A stretch of 64,000 nt of DNA from DAOULY01 sp034414595. GTDB taxonomy: Bacteria > Chloroflexota > Dehalococcoidia > SZUA-161 > JAUWZY01. The position numbers were made by a program, and so were the translations under genes. Under the pieces are notes generated by a model. That model was not told where the DNA came from and made no database searches. It saw nothing but the letters and a program-made list of their open reading frames with translations. Shown here piece after piece: positions 42,720 to 51,279 of this stretch. Where the stretch lies: contig DAOULY010000009.1 in NCBI GenBank assembly GCA_034414595.1, positions 6,006-70,005 of the forward strand, given 5' to 3'. Each line of letters opens with the position of its first letter. The stretch's first letter is position 1.

Positions 42720-42756
42720 AGAGTCACCATAATGTGTATTGGTGGCTCTTGTTTTT
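42720..42756 (+). terminator. Rho-independent terminator of the receiver-domain gene
   Basis: AGAGTCACC pairs with GGTGGCTCT (nine pairs, one G-U) around a 12-base loop and is followed by TTGTTTTT. It lies 45 bp after the stop codon at 42675. Confidence 0.82.
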
Positions 42757-43289
42757 CCCTTCGACTACCGCTCTATCGTTAAAGCGCGAGGCTTAGCACA
42801 ACCGGAGTGATCGCTCTCCCCACGTCTCAGCGGTTTGGAAATCCTGCCCAAACACGAATTGACTGAGTGCAGGATTGAACTGGCAGGCGAACAATTGTGC
42901 TTTTATAAAGGATACCAGTTCAGATTCCTGAGTTAAGAGGCCCAAAATGGCGGAATCCCTTCAGGCCTGCGCAGTCTAAGGACATTGACCGAAAACGGGC
43001 CACGGAGTAGTATATAGTCGATGGGTGCAGGTAACTTTGGGACACGGTGGGTATTGCATCGGTAAGATGACCAATTCAACATGCTTCGTCGCAGCCCCGG
43101 TCAATGAGAATCCTGAGGCAGAATGTGGATTTGTTTGTTCCAGCAACCATCACCTGCGTTTAGGAAGCCAGAGGGGCGCTGTCTGCCCATATGTGGAAGG
43201 TGTCTAGTAGAATTGAAGAAATCCCTTTTGAAGATGTCCAGAGATCTCTTGCTCTCTGCAAGCATTGAAGGTACAACTGAATCCATATA
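42757..43289. other. Intergenic region without a supported gene
   Basis: About 530 bases before the Mrp gene. Short frames (for example 43025-43207) lack ribosome sites and motifs. No RNA or repeat seen. Confidence 0.4.
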
Positions 43290-44306
43290 ATGAGTTTAGA
43301 CCACATTAGACAAGCTCTGAGCAGCGTTATTGTTCCCGGGTTGAACCGTAGCATAACGCAGCTCAATCTGGTTCGCGACATAGATATTCCTGCGGGCTAC
43401 AGAAGGCCGAAAATCACCTTGGCCTCTACAGCCCTTGATGTTGCTGCCCAGCACTGGATTCGTGACCAAGTATCCAGCACCATCGAAGCGATTCCTGAGG
43501 TTGGCAAGGTAATAGTGGAGTTTGTGGAAGTCCCACCACGAGACTTAAATCAGATTAGGCATATCATTGCAGTCGTCAGCGGCAAGGGAGGCGTCGGCAA
43601 GTCACTGGTGACGGGTCTCTTGGCCGTGGCTCTCAAACGTGAAGGCTATGGAGTAGGTATCCTAGACGCTGATATCACTGGGCCCAGCATCCCCAAGATG
43701 TTTGGCCTCTCAGCTCGCCCCACTGGCAGCGAGACGGGGATCCTGCCTGTGCCTTCAAGGTCAGGGATCGAAATCATTTCCATCAACTTACTCCTACCCC
43801 ATGAAGACGACGCTTTAGTGTGGAGAGGTTCTCATGTTGGCAAGACAATCGAGCAATTCTGGCACGAGGTAGTCTGGGGCCAGCTCGACTACCTCGTGGT
43901 CGATCTGCCGCCGGGCACTGCGGATGCTCCGCTGACCGTGATGGAGTCATTTCCCCTGTCCGGTGTCATCGTGTCCTTTACCCCTCAGAACCTGACTTCG
44001 ATGGTGGCCAGGAAGGCAGTGAAGATGGCACAGATAATGAAAGTGCCTGTTCTCGGGGTAGTGGAAAATATGAGCTACTTTATCGTGCCCGGGACGGGGG
44101 AGAGGATCGAGATCTTCGGCAAGAGCAAAGGTGATGAGATGGCCAAGGCAGCCGGTGCACCGCTCCTGGGGCGACTGCCTCTGGACCCTGAACTGGCCAG
44201 GTCATGTGATGAAGGGGATATCGAGCACTACGATTCGGACGCTTTTGTTGCATTTGCCCAAGCCTCTCTTCAATTACTGCGGACACTGTGGAGGGTGGCG
44301 AAATGA
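43290..44306 (+). CDS. Mrp/NBP35 family ATP-binding protein lacking the C-terminal CxxC
   Basis: A 338-residue P-loop ATPase of the Mrp/ApbC family, which carries and transfers iron-sulfur clusters. Residues 1-85 form a DUF59/MIP18-like N-terminal domain. The deviant Walker A is GKGGVGKS at residues 98-105, followed by LDADITGPSIPKMFG and DLPPGTADAPL. In the place of the cluster-binding C-P-x-C-G the sequence reads V266-P-G-T269-G, so both cysteines are missing and the normal scaffold site is absent. It may act as an ATPase partner or a degenerate paralogue. The ribosome site before ATG 43290 is weak. A flavoprotein gene follows after about 220 bp. Confidence 0.9.
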   Translation: MSLDHIRQALSSVIVPGLNRSITQLNLVRDIDIPAGYRRPKITLASTALDVAAQHWIRDQVSSTIEAIPEVGKVIVEFVEVPPRDLNQIRHIIAVVSGKGGVGKSLVTGLLAVALKREGYGVGILDADITGPSIPKMFGLSARPTGSETGILPVPSRSGIEIISINLLLPHEDDALVWRGSHVGKTIEQFWHEVVWGQLDYLVVDLPPGTADAPLTVMESFPLSGVIVSFTPQNLTSMVARKAVKMAQIMKVPVLGVVENMSYFIVPGTGERIEIFGKSKGDEMAKAAGAPLLGRLPLDPELARSCDEGDIEHYDSDAFVAFAQASLQLLRTLWRVAK

Positions 44307-44524
44307 TCTACTACGCACGGATTGCATAATTCGATGAACTTTGTAGCGATTGAAGCAACCCGCCAGCCATGCTATATTTGCATTGGACCGGTGTGTGAAG
44401 AGCTGTCCCACACATCCAAGTGCTGTACCGGGGGTTCCACTCGGTTAGGAATTAATGCCACCAGAGGGCCTAATACGTGAAAAGGGGCTCTCAGCGCTGC
44501 AAACAAATTAGGAGGAAGGAAGTA

Positions 44525-45079
44525 ATGAAAATCGTTGCCATCGTAGGCAGTCCCAGGCTTGACGGTAACACTAACTACCTGGTTGACCAGGCCCTTGATG
44601 AAGCAAAGAAACGCGGCATAGACACGGAGAAAATTATATTGAATCGCTTGAGGATGGGCCCTTGCCAAGCTCATGAAGAATGTACATCAGCGCCTTCCTG
44701 CTTGTTGAAAGATGATGGAGATAAAGTCATAAACAGTTTCGTTTCTGCTGACGGGATTATCCTGGCGAGCCCTGTATACTTCGAAGATGTCTCAGCGCAG
44801 ATGAAGATATTCATAGACCGAAATCGCTTTCTTCGGCGCCACAGTATGAAGCCCAAGGCCAAGTCTGTGGGCCTGATCGCGGTAGCGACAAGCAGCGGAA
44901 CAGATGAGACAATAGCAACCTTTCAGCGTTTCCTGGCTTCGGTTATTGACCTGAGCTCAGACAAAGTGCTTAGTATGGCTGGCTATGCCAAGGCTGCTGG
45001 ACAGATTAAGGACAACGAACTCGCAGTCAATCAAGCACGCGAGCTTGGGGCAAAGATGGCACAGCAACTCTTGAGTTAG
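44525..45079 (+). CDS. NAD(P)H-dependent FMN reductase / iron-sulfur flavoprotein family
   Basis: A 184-residue flavodoxin-fold protein. The FMN phosphate loop GSPRLDGNTNYL lies at residues 8-19, and ILASPVYFEDVSAQMKIFID at about 77-96 is the second FMN-contacting segment. CQAHEECTSAPSC (about 45-57) contains three cysteines in the place where iron-sulfur flavoproteins bind a cluster, though the compact CxxCxxC form is not met. ATG 44525 follows AATTAGGAGGAAGGAAGTA; a longer frame adds 16 unrelated residues. It likely shuttles electrons in anaerobic metabolism; the partner is unknown. Confidence 0.9.
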   Translation: MKIVAIVGSPRLDGNTNYLVDQALDEAKKRGIDTEKIILNRLRMGPCQAHEECTSAPSCLLKDDGDKVINSFVSADGIILASPVYFEDVSAQMKIFIDRNRFLRRHSMKPKAKSVGLIAVATSSGTDETIATFQRFLASVIDLSSDKVLSMAGYAKAAGQIKDNELAVNQARELGAKMAQQLLS

Positions 45080-45348
45080 GCAAGCCCTGGCAGTGAATGA
45101 GCGCGCGTGCGGCTGCGCTTAGGAACTGGCATGGGAATTTCCAAGTATCAGGTCGTCGTTGTTGAGGGAGAAACTGTGCTCTGGTATGATCATGGGCCAA
45201 CGGGCCAAGACACTCATTGAGCAGGAGTTCGGCCAAATACCTCGGGGAATTCTGACTCAGTCCTACTCTCTAACCGGGTATGTTCCATGTGCCAGGGGCT
45301 GAGCCGCAAACAGTGGACAACACAGCACCGGTCGCCTAGCGAAGAGAT

Positions 45349-46803
45349 TTAGACCTTTCTGACTCTCAGCATCTCAGCGAATGTTTCCACTCTGGTTCTC
45401 AGGGCAGCCGCACTATAACTTCTGCTGTCATACAGATCCATCTCTAAGGATAGCACAGGTATCTCGGTTTCCTTCTCAACAAATTGCCTAATCAGGTGAG
45501 AGGTCAGAGCGAACGGACGGCAATTATAGAGGTAATTCCAGATGATACCATCCGTATTAAACAGTCGAGCAGCCTCAGCAGCCTGTTTGATTTCGCCAAA
45601 CGCGCTATGAAACGGACCGCGCTCCAGCTGCTCTTTGGCCAATATTTCACCCGATATGAAAGGTGTGCTCTTGAAAATCCTTGACGCTAGCACAGTATGA
45701 AGCGTTGTTGGGATGGACAGACCGCAGTCCTCCATCATGTGCATTGTGCTGGGATCGGAGAAATGCGCCATAAGAATCATCACCTTGGGTGCTCCCTTTT
45801 CCACCACCCCGACTCCCCTGTCTATCCTCTCCTTAACCTCCCGATTCAGAGTCGCAATAATACCGGGCCCCTCAGTGAGAAATCTCCTGTTAGCTGAACC
45901 GCTGGTCAAACGCCTCGCTACCTCCACGTCTACTATGCTGATGGGCTGAGGATCGGCCCTCTGCATCAGCTCCACAAGTTCCCTCAAAGCCCCAGCGAGT
46001 TCACGGTTGCGAGATGCGCCTTCAGACCGGACCTCTGATGTTACCTCTATTCCCAGCAGTTCCTTGGCTTCATCAAAGACCCTTTCCAACTGTCCACCGA
46101 GATAGATTGCCCTCTCGGGCAAGAAGTCAGGGAATTCACCCCATCTTGAGTCCATGGAGCCATCAACATATATTGCCGGATGACCGTATTTTTGATGCAA
46201 CAGCTCATCCGTCTTGGACCCCATGTCGCAATTGTAACTGGAGGTGATGACCATGTCCGGCACGGGAATGATTCCTTTAGACATGCCGCCAACCCTGATT
46301 TGTTGAAGTGAGCAGAGGGAATGCCCTGGCGGCAAACCGTTTTCTTCCCCTGCCTCAAGAATAGGGGATAGCTTATTGAAGATCTGCCCCATGGTGTAGC
46401 ACAACACTACATCAGGGCATGCGCTGTAGACATACTCAGAGGCTGCTGCTATTGCCGAGGCCGGCCCGGCGATGGTGGGGAAGCCATAGTAGAGAAGCTT
46501 CTTCCCTTCATCCTTAGCCAGAACCAGGTCGATGAGTTCCTCAAGCCATATCCATAGTAACTTCCTCACACCCATAAGCTCCACATCGTGATTCTGTCTG
46601 ACCCAGTTCTCGGCCGTCTTTATATCATCAGGTCCCAGTTCCAGTCTCTGAAATGCCTTCTCGATTCTCGGCCTTTCTTTCTCTATCTCATGGTCTTCAA
46701 ACCCACAAAGCTTCAGGAGCTCATCGTAATAGTCGGCCACGCCTAACCTCCGTATCGCCTCGATGCGTTTTCGCAATGGTTCCCAATCAGCTAGACCCTC
46801 CAC
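45349..46803 (-). CDS. 2-hydroxyacyl-CoA dehydratase / benzoyl-CoA reductase family subunit, A-type copy 2
   Basis: A protein of about 484 residues in the HgdA/FldB/BcrB-type subunit family, which binds a [4Fe-4S] cluster and performs radical dehydration or ring reduction of a CoA thioester. Cysteines typical of cluster binding lie in HSLCSLQQ, SSYNCDMGS, MEDCGLS and YNCRPFA. The C-terminus SLEMDLYDSRSYSAAALRTRVETF is the family signature. The GTG at 46803 has no Shine-Dalgarno; the frame continues upstream with plausible residues (ERETDVDLV) but no standard start. It is third in the operon 49439-45349 and a clear paralogue of the gene before it. Confidence 0.9.
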   Translation of the reverse strand: MEGLADWEPLRKRIEAIRRLGVADYYDELLKLCGFEDHEIEKERPRIEKAFQRLELGPDDIKTAENWVRQNHDVELMGVRKLLWIWLEELIDLVLAKDEGKKLLYYGFPTIAGPASAIAAASEYVYSACPDVVLCYTMGQIFNKLSPILEAGEENGLPPGHSLCSLQQIRVGGMSKGIIPVPDMVITSSYNCDMGSKTDELLHQKYGHPAIYVDGSMDSRWGEFPDFLPERAIYLGGQLERVFDEAKELLGIEVTSEVRSEGASRNRELAGALRELVELMQRADPQPISIVDVEVARRLTSGSANRRFLTEGPGIIATLNREVKERIDRGVGVVEKGAPKVMILMAHFSDPSTMHMMEDCGLSIPTTLHTVLASRIFKSTPFISGEILAKEQLERGPFHSAFGEIKQAAEAARLFNTDGIIWNYLYNCRPFALTSHLIRQFVEKETEIPVLSLEMDLYDSRSYSAAALRTRVETFAEMLRVRKV

Positions 46804-46889
46804 AAGGTCGACATCAGTTTCACGCTCTGCTTTAATTCACCTTTCATCTTTCTTCCCGGTTAGAGTCATGAAACATAGGCCAACGCTTT

Positions 46890-48296
46890 CTATACCTTGG
46901 CAGACGCCTTTCTGGCTCTCAGCATCTCAGCGAATGTTTCCACTCTGGTTCTCAGGGCGGCTGCACTATAACTCCTGCTATCATACATATCCATCTCTAA
47001 GGATAGCACGGGTATCCCGGTTTCCTTCTCTAAAAATTGCTTAAGCGTGTGAGACATCTGAGCGAACGGACGGCAACTGTAGAGATAGTTCCAGATGACA
47101 CCATCCACATCGATCTGCCGAACAGCCTCAACAGCACGTTTGATTGCGCCATAGGAGCTATGATACATGCCACTCTCCTCCAGCTGGTCTTTGGCCAATA
47201 TATCGCCCGATATGAAAGGTGCGGTCTTAAGTGTCGCTGACGACATCAAGTCAATATTCGTTGCCGGAATGGACAGGCCGCAGCTCTCCATCATGCGCAT
47301 TATGCTGGGGTCTGAGAGGTGCGCAACGAGGATTGTCACTCTGGGCGCCCCCTTTTCTATCACACCGATTCCCCTGTCTATCTTCTCCTTGATCTCCTGA
47401 TTCAGAATAGCGATGACGCCAGGCCCCTCAGTGAGGAATCTCTTGCTGGCTGAACCACTGGTCAGGCGCCTCGCTATCTCTACGTCCACTATACTGACGG
47501 GCTGAGGGTCAGCGCTCATCATCAGCTGCCCGAGTTCTCTGCGAGCTCCGTATAATTCTCGGCTGCGAGTTGCGCCTTCAGAGCGAACCTCTGCTGTTAT
47601 CTCCACTCCCAACACTTCACTGGCCGTATCAAAGACCCTCTCCAGCTGCCCGCCTAAATAGACCGCCCTCTCGGGCAAGTGATTGGGAAACTCACCCCAT
47701 CTGGAATCCATGGAGCCATCGACATATACAGCGGGATGGCCGTATTTTTGATGCAGCAGCTCATCCGCCTTGGACCCCATGTCGCAGAAGTAGCTGGAAG
47801 CGATGATCATATCCGGCGCGGGGACTATTCCTTTGGCCATGCCACCAACCCTGATTTGCCATAGTGAGCACATGGAATGCCCTGCCGGCAAACCATTCTC
47901 TTCCCCTGCCTCAAGGATAGGGGTTAGCTTGTTGAAAATCTGCCCCATGGTGTAGCACAATACCACGTCGGGACATGTGCAATGGACTTCCGCCGAGGCT
48001 GCTGCTATCACCGAGGCTGGCCCGGCGATGGTGGGGAAGCCATAGTAGACGAGCTTCTTCCCTTCCTCCTTAGCCAAGACCAGGTCGACAAGCTCTTTCA
48101 GCCATAGCCCCAGTATTTTCCTCACGCCCATGAGTTCCACATCATGGTTCTGCCTGACCCAGTTCTCAGCTGTCTTCATATCCTCAGGCCCCAGCTCCAG
48201 TTTCTGGAATGCTTTCTCAATCCTCGGTCTTTCCTTCTCTATCTCATCATCTGCAAACTCAAAAAGCCTTAGCAGGTCATCGTAATACTCAGCCAT
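46890..48296 (-). CDS. 2-hydroxyacyl-CoA dehydratase / benzoyl-CoA reductase family subunit, A-type copy 1
   Basis: A 468-residue HgdA/BcrB-type subunit, highly similar throughout to the next gene (45349-46803), including YYGFPTIAGPAS, CYTMGQIFNKL, VDGSMDSRWGEFP and the C-terminal SLEMDMYDSRSYSAAALRTR. Cysteines in HSMCSLWQ, SSYFCDMGS, MESCGLS and YSCRPFA are potential [4Fe-4S] ligands. ATG 48296 has GGAGGTGAGGA upstream, overlapping the end of the preceding gene, so the two are translationally coupled. The active enzyme would be a heterodimer with the B-type protein encoded at 48300; two A-type subunits suggest alternative enzymes or an enlarged complex. Confidence 0.92.
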   Translation of the reverse strand: MAEYYDDLLRLFEFADDEIEKERPRIEKAFQKLELGPEDMKTAENWVRQNHDVELMGVRKILGLWLKELVDLVLAKEEGKKLVYYGFPTIAGPASVIAAASAEVHCTCPDVVLCYTMGQIFNKLTPILEAGEENGLPAGHSMCSLWQIRVGGMAKGIVPAPDMIIASSYFCDMGSKADELLHQKYGHPAVYVDGSMDSRWGEFPNHLPERAVYLGGQLERVFDTASEVLGVEITAEVRSEGATRSRELYGARRELGQLMMSADPQPVSIVDVEIARRLTSGSASKRFLTEGPGVIAILNQEIKEKIDRGIGVIEKGAPRVTILVAHLSDPSIMRMMESCGLSIPATNIDLMSSATLKTAPFISGDILAKDQLEESGMYHSSYGAIKRAVEAVRQIDVDGVIWNYLYSCRPFAQMSHTLKQFLEKETGIPVLSLEMDMYDSRSYSAAALRTRVETFAEMLRARKASAKV

Positions 48297-48299
48297 TCC

Positions 48300-49439
48300 T
48301 CACCTCCGTATCGTTTCGACAAAGGTCTCAATGCGTGTTCGCAATGGTCCTATCTCAGTCAGGTCATAATCAGACTCTATTGTAAGCATGGGTAAACCGG
48401 TCTCCTTCTTCAGTATATCGGGAAAATAATATGATTCCGTCTTATATGACTCCCGATACATCAACTGATACCAGATAACCCCGGATACGCTGAAGTCCCT
48501 GACCAGCTTGATTAAGAAATCGAGTCTCTCTTTGTCTGGTCTGAACCAGGCAGGAGGCACCCTGCGCATGAAATAGCAATCAGCTATGGCACCCATGAGA
48601 TCGCCATCAGGTTTCACGCTCTCCCAATAGGGCCTTATACCCTCGGCGAACTCCTCAATGACGATAACCCCACCAGCCTCCTCGGCTAAGTCGAGGACTT
48701 TGCTATCGCCCAGAGCGAGGGTCGAGCCGGTTAACAGCACCCTGGGACCCTCTTCAGATGGTAGAGCTTGCTCCTTCAGCTCCTTATACACCGACTCAAG
48801 AATGGCCACCATGACTTCTTTATCAGCAAGGAAGGAGCCGTGATTGAGAGTCACGAAGTCTCTGCTGCTTATAGGTGCTGGCCGGGATTTTCGCATCAAG
48901 CTTATCTCTCTCAAGAGCTGCCTTTCCCTATTGCATAGATCGATTGACTCTCTAAGCTTTGGCTCTGTGATTTCAACGCCGGTCAGCTGCTCAAGCTTTG
49001 TCTTAAGCCTGGTTATCCCGTGGAGATAATAATCGAGGGCAAGGCTATCCTTGGCATGAGGTACACCGAAGGGGAATATCTCCAGATCTGTATTATAGTC
49101 CAACACATCCATAATGGCGCGGATATGGTTATCGGTCATGGGCACTACGAGAAGGTCCACAGTGTTATAGAAAGGGTCTTCTCCCGATACCCCGTAGCCA
49201 ATCTGCGCGCGGCAAAATGTATCTATCCAGCGGCAGATGTAGGCACCGGCGAGTTCTACCATAGAGTGATCCCCACCCTGAATAAGACCTATAGGAACTG
49301 CCCCGCTGGCCAACACAAGCTCTTCTGGTAGATATCCCCCAGGAGTATACCCAACAATTCTGCGTCCTCCTTCCTTGGCTTTGCGCAAATCAAGCAGCCG
49401 GGTCTTCAAGTGGGCTGATAGTTCATGTATTGCTTCCAT
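48300..49439 (-). CDS. 2-hydroxyacyl-CoA dehydratase / benzoyl-CoA reductase family subunit, B-type
   Basis: A 379-residue HgdB/BcrC-type subunit, first gene of the minus-strand operon. GYTPGGYLPEELVLASGAVPIGL near the N-terminus is the family opening; cysteines in YICRWIDTFCRAQ and ADCYFMRR are candidates for the cluster. The C-terminus TIESDYDLTEIGPLRTRIETFVE is diagnostic. ATG 49439 follows GGGAGGTAAC. The ATP-driven activator (HgdC/BcrA-type ASKHA ATPase) that these enzymes need is not in the window. The substrate is a CoA thioester, possibly aromatic or a 2-hydroxyacyl compound; unassigned. Confidence 0.92.
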   Translation of the reverse strand: MEAIHELSAHLKTRLLDLRKAKEGGRRIVGYTPGGYLPEELVLASGAVPIGLIQGGDHSMVELAGAYICRWIDTFCRAQIGYGVSGEDPFYNTVDLLVVPMTDNHIRAIMDVLDYNTDLEIFPFGVPHAKDSLALDYYLHGITRLKTKLEQLTGVEITEPKLRESIDLCNRERQLLREISLMRKSRPAPISSRDFVTLNHGSFLADKEVMVAILESVYKELKEQALPSEEGPRVLLTGSTLALGDSKVLDLAEEAGGVIVIEEFAEGIRPYWESVKPDGDLMGAIADCYFMRRVPPAWFRPDKERLDFLIKLVRDFSVSGVIWYQLMYRESYKTESYYFPDILKKETGLPMLTIESDYDLTEIGPLRTRIETFVETIRR

Positions 49440-49464
49440 ACGTTACCTCCCTACCCTATATATT

Positions 49465-49488
49465 AAACGAGACCGTTTTGTTAGTATA
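49465..49488 (-). promoter_or_regulatory. Extended -10 promoter and palindrome before the HgdB/HgdA-like operon
   Basis: On the minus strand TGGTATACT (extended -10; hexamer at 49483-49488) is followed by AAACG-N4-CGTTT at 49465-49478, a perfect inverted repeat that would overlap the transcription start. It suits repression by a TetR-like or similar dimeric regulator. No such regulator gene is in the window. Confidence 0.5.
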
Positions 49489-49985
49489 CCAAATATTAAT
49501 CAAAAATGTCTGCATCTAAGCTGCAATCAGCTCTGAAGCAGCGTGAATTCCTAGTCTGGTTATTGTACCTCTGTCTTATGCATCACCACAACGGTCTCGA
49601 ACTCGTGGATATAATGCAAGATTCAAATATGTAAGCAAGTTTGTATCTTGGAAAAGGTATGCACGTGGCCGTAATTGTCGTTCTAAACGCAGAGGACTAT
49701 TTGATGATGTAGCAGGGCAGGCCATGTTCGCCTTTGCTCAGATCAACCCCGGTTCGGCGTTGCGATCGTGTGTTGTGTTCATGCCGCAGTCGCAACTCGA
49801 ATTTATAAAAGGGGATCAGAGCAGCACAGGCTGCATGTCTCCCGGACGGACATTCAGTCCGCTCAGCTGTTGTGACCCTCCCACCGAATCCTTTAACCCA
49901 GCACCTAAGCTGTTCCGAGGCAAGGAGCAGAAAGTGAACTTCGCTCTTCGCTGCAATCACAACTTTGGGATCGTCGGGATCACGC
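49489..49985. other. Intergenic region without a supported gene
   Basis: About 500 bases between the dehydratase operon promoter and the NifX-like gene. A minus-strand frame at 49697-50032 overlaps the NifX-like gene end and has no motif. Confidence 0.4.
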
Positions 49986-50492
49986 TCACTGCGGTCTAGC
50001 GAGGAGTTCGACTCTCCTTTTTTCCAACTCATCGAGGCGACGGTCTATTTCATCAAGCTCCAGACGCAAGGTCCGTGCCTTGGCCCTGAGCTCCTCTATC
50101 TCTGGCGATGCCGTTGATATCATAATCCCTGATCCCACGCGGATGGTCGGTTGTCCCCCTATCTTGGGTGCTTTGAAGCCCCCCTGCAAATACCTTCTCA
50201 CCGCTTCCTCGACCGTGCCATCGGCATTGGTGATCACCTCAATACCTGCTGAGGCGAGAACCTGAGCAGCTTCAGCACCGCACCATCTGGTGATAACGGC
50301 CTGTGCCCCTGCATCGATAACCAACTGTGCTGTTTTTGCCCCACTATCTCCTACCCCGACAAGGTTGGGGTTCTCCATAGATTCAAATTGCATGGTTTGA
50401 GGATCGACAAAGAGGAGATAGTGGCATTTCCCAAAGCGGCGGTCGATCTCAGAGTTTAAGCTGGGTCCAATTGCTGAGACCATAACCTTCAT
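49986..50492 (-). CDS. NifX/NifB-type dinitrogenase iron-molybdenum cofactor domain protein
   Basis: A 168-residue protein. Residues 1-105 form the FeMo-co-binding RNase-H-like domain found in NifX, NafY and orphan MTH1175-type proteins: VSAIGPSLNSEIDRRFGKC at the start and AVITRWCGAEAAQVLASAGI in the middle. Residues 135-168 form a charged coiled coil (LRAKARTLRLELDEIDRRLD). No nitrogenase genes are present, so it is one of the orphan members presumed to handle metal clusters. ATG 50492 follows GTGGAGGTATCAA. It is monocistronic. Confidence 0.88.
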   Translation of the reverse strand: MKVMVSAIGPSLNSEIDRRFGKCHYLLFVDPQTMQFESMENPNLVGVGDSGAKTAQLVIDAGAQAVITRWCGAEAAQVLASAGIEVITNADGTVEEAVRRYLQGGFKAPKIGGQPTIRVGSGIMISTASPEIEELRAKARTLRLELDEIDRRLDELEKRRVELLARPQ

Positions 50493-50616
50493 TTGATACC
50501 TCCACTACTTCGGAAAGTTTATACCAGATTTTGATGGGAGTCAAATCCCTACTGGTTGACTGATAGAGCTGGGCCGCAGTGAGTCTGACTTCTCGGGTAG
50601 TACAATAGCCGGTGGC

Positions 50617-51279
50617 CTAGTAAGGGTAGTGGGTTTTGATTGATCCATCGGGCATGGTCACATTGATGAAGTTGGCCCCGGTCAGGTTGGCCCCAGTCAG
50701 GTTCGCTCCGGTCAGGTTGACTCCGTTCAGCTTGGTCCCGGTCAGGTCGGCCCCGCTAAGATTGACCCCATCCAGACTGGCCCTGCGCAGTTGGGCGTTA
50801 GTCAGGATGGCGTTTGTCAGGTTAGCGCCGTTTAGGTTAACATCGGTCAGGTTAGCACTGCTCAGTTTGGTCCCGGTCAGTTTGATCCCTTGCAGCTGGA
50901 ACCCTTCCAGATTGGTCCCGCTCAGGTTGACCCCGCTCATGTTGATCCCTTGCAGCTGGGACTCTTCCAGGATGGCCCCGGTCAGGTTAGCCCCTTGCTT
51001 CTGGAGCCATGTCAGATAGGCCCCTTCTAGCTTAGCTCCGGTCAGGTTGGCCACAGTCAGGTTGGCATTCATCAGGTAGGCCCCATTCAGGTTGGCGTTG
51101 GTCAGGTTGGCCCCCCTCAGGTTGGACTCTTGCAGCGTGGTTTTGGTTAGGTTGGCCCCTTGCAGGTTGGCCCCGGTCAGGTCGGCCTTCCATAAGATAG
51201 TAGGCTTGTTAGTACGGCGAAGGTTGGCGTTGGTCAGGTTGGCATTGGTCAGGTTGGCGCTTCTTATGGTTGGCCCCAT
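50617..51279 (-). CDS. Pentapeptide repeat protein, C-terminal part (after frameshift)
   Basis: About 220 residues made almost only of A(N/D)LxG/x pentapeptides, predicted to fold as a right-handed quadrilateral beta helix, ending NVTMPDGSIKTHYPY. The 15-base periodicity of the DNA reflects this. The first codons (MGPTIRS) are not repeat-like, and the frame joins that of the upstream gene once a single A is removed near 51267. It is therefore the continuation of 51209-52018 rather than an independent gene. An independent start at ATG 51279 lacks a ribosome site. Confidence 0.7.
   Translation of the reverse strand: MGPTIRSANLTNANLTNANLRRTNKPTILWKADLTGANLQGANLTKTTLQESNLRGANLTNANLNGAYLMNANLTVANLTGAKLEGAYLTWLQKQGANLTGAILEESQLQGINMSGVNLSGTNLEGFQLQGIKLTGTKLSSANLTDVNLNGANLTNAILTNAQLRRASLDGVNLSGADLTGTKLNGVNLTGANLTGANLTGANFINVTMPDGSIKTHYPY

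Noticed and set aside
45080..45348. A short frame starting MGQRAKTLIEQEFGQIP
   Set aside because: Thirty-odd codons without a ribosome site or family match; could be a fossil but I cannot support it.
49697..50032. A 111-codon minus-strand frame next to the NifX-like gene
   Set aside because: Overlaps the NifX-like C-terminus, has no ribosome site and no similarity I recognise.
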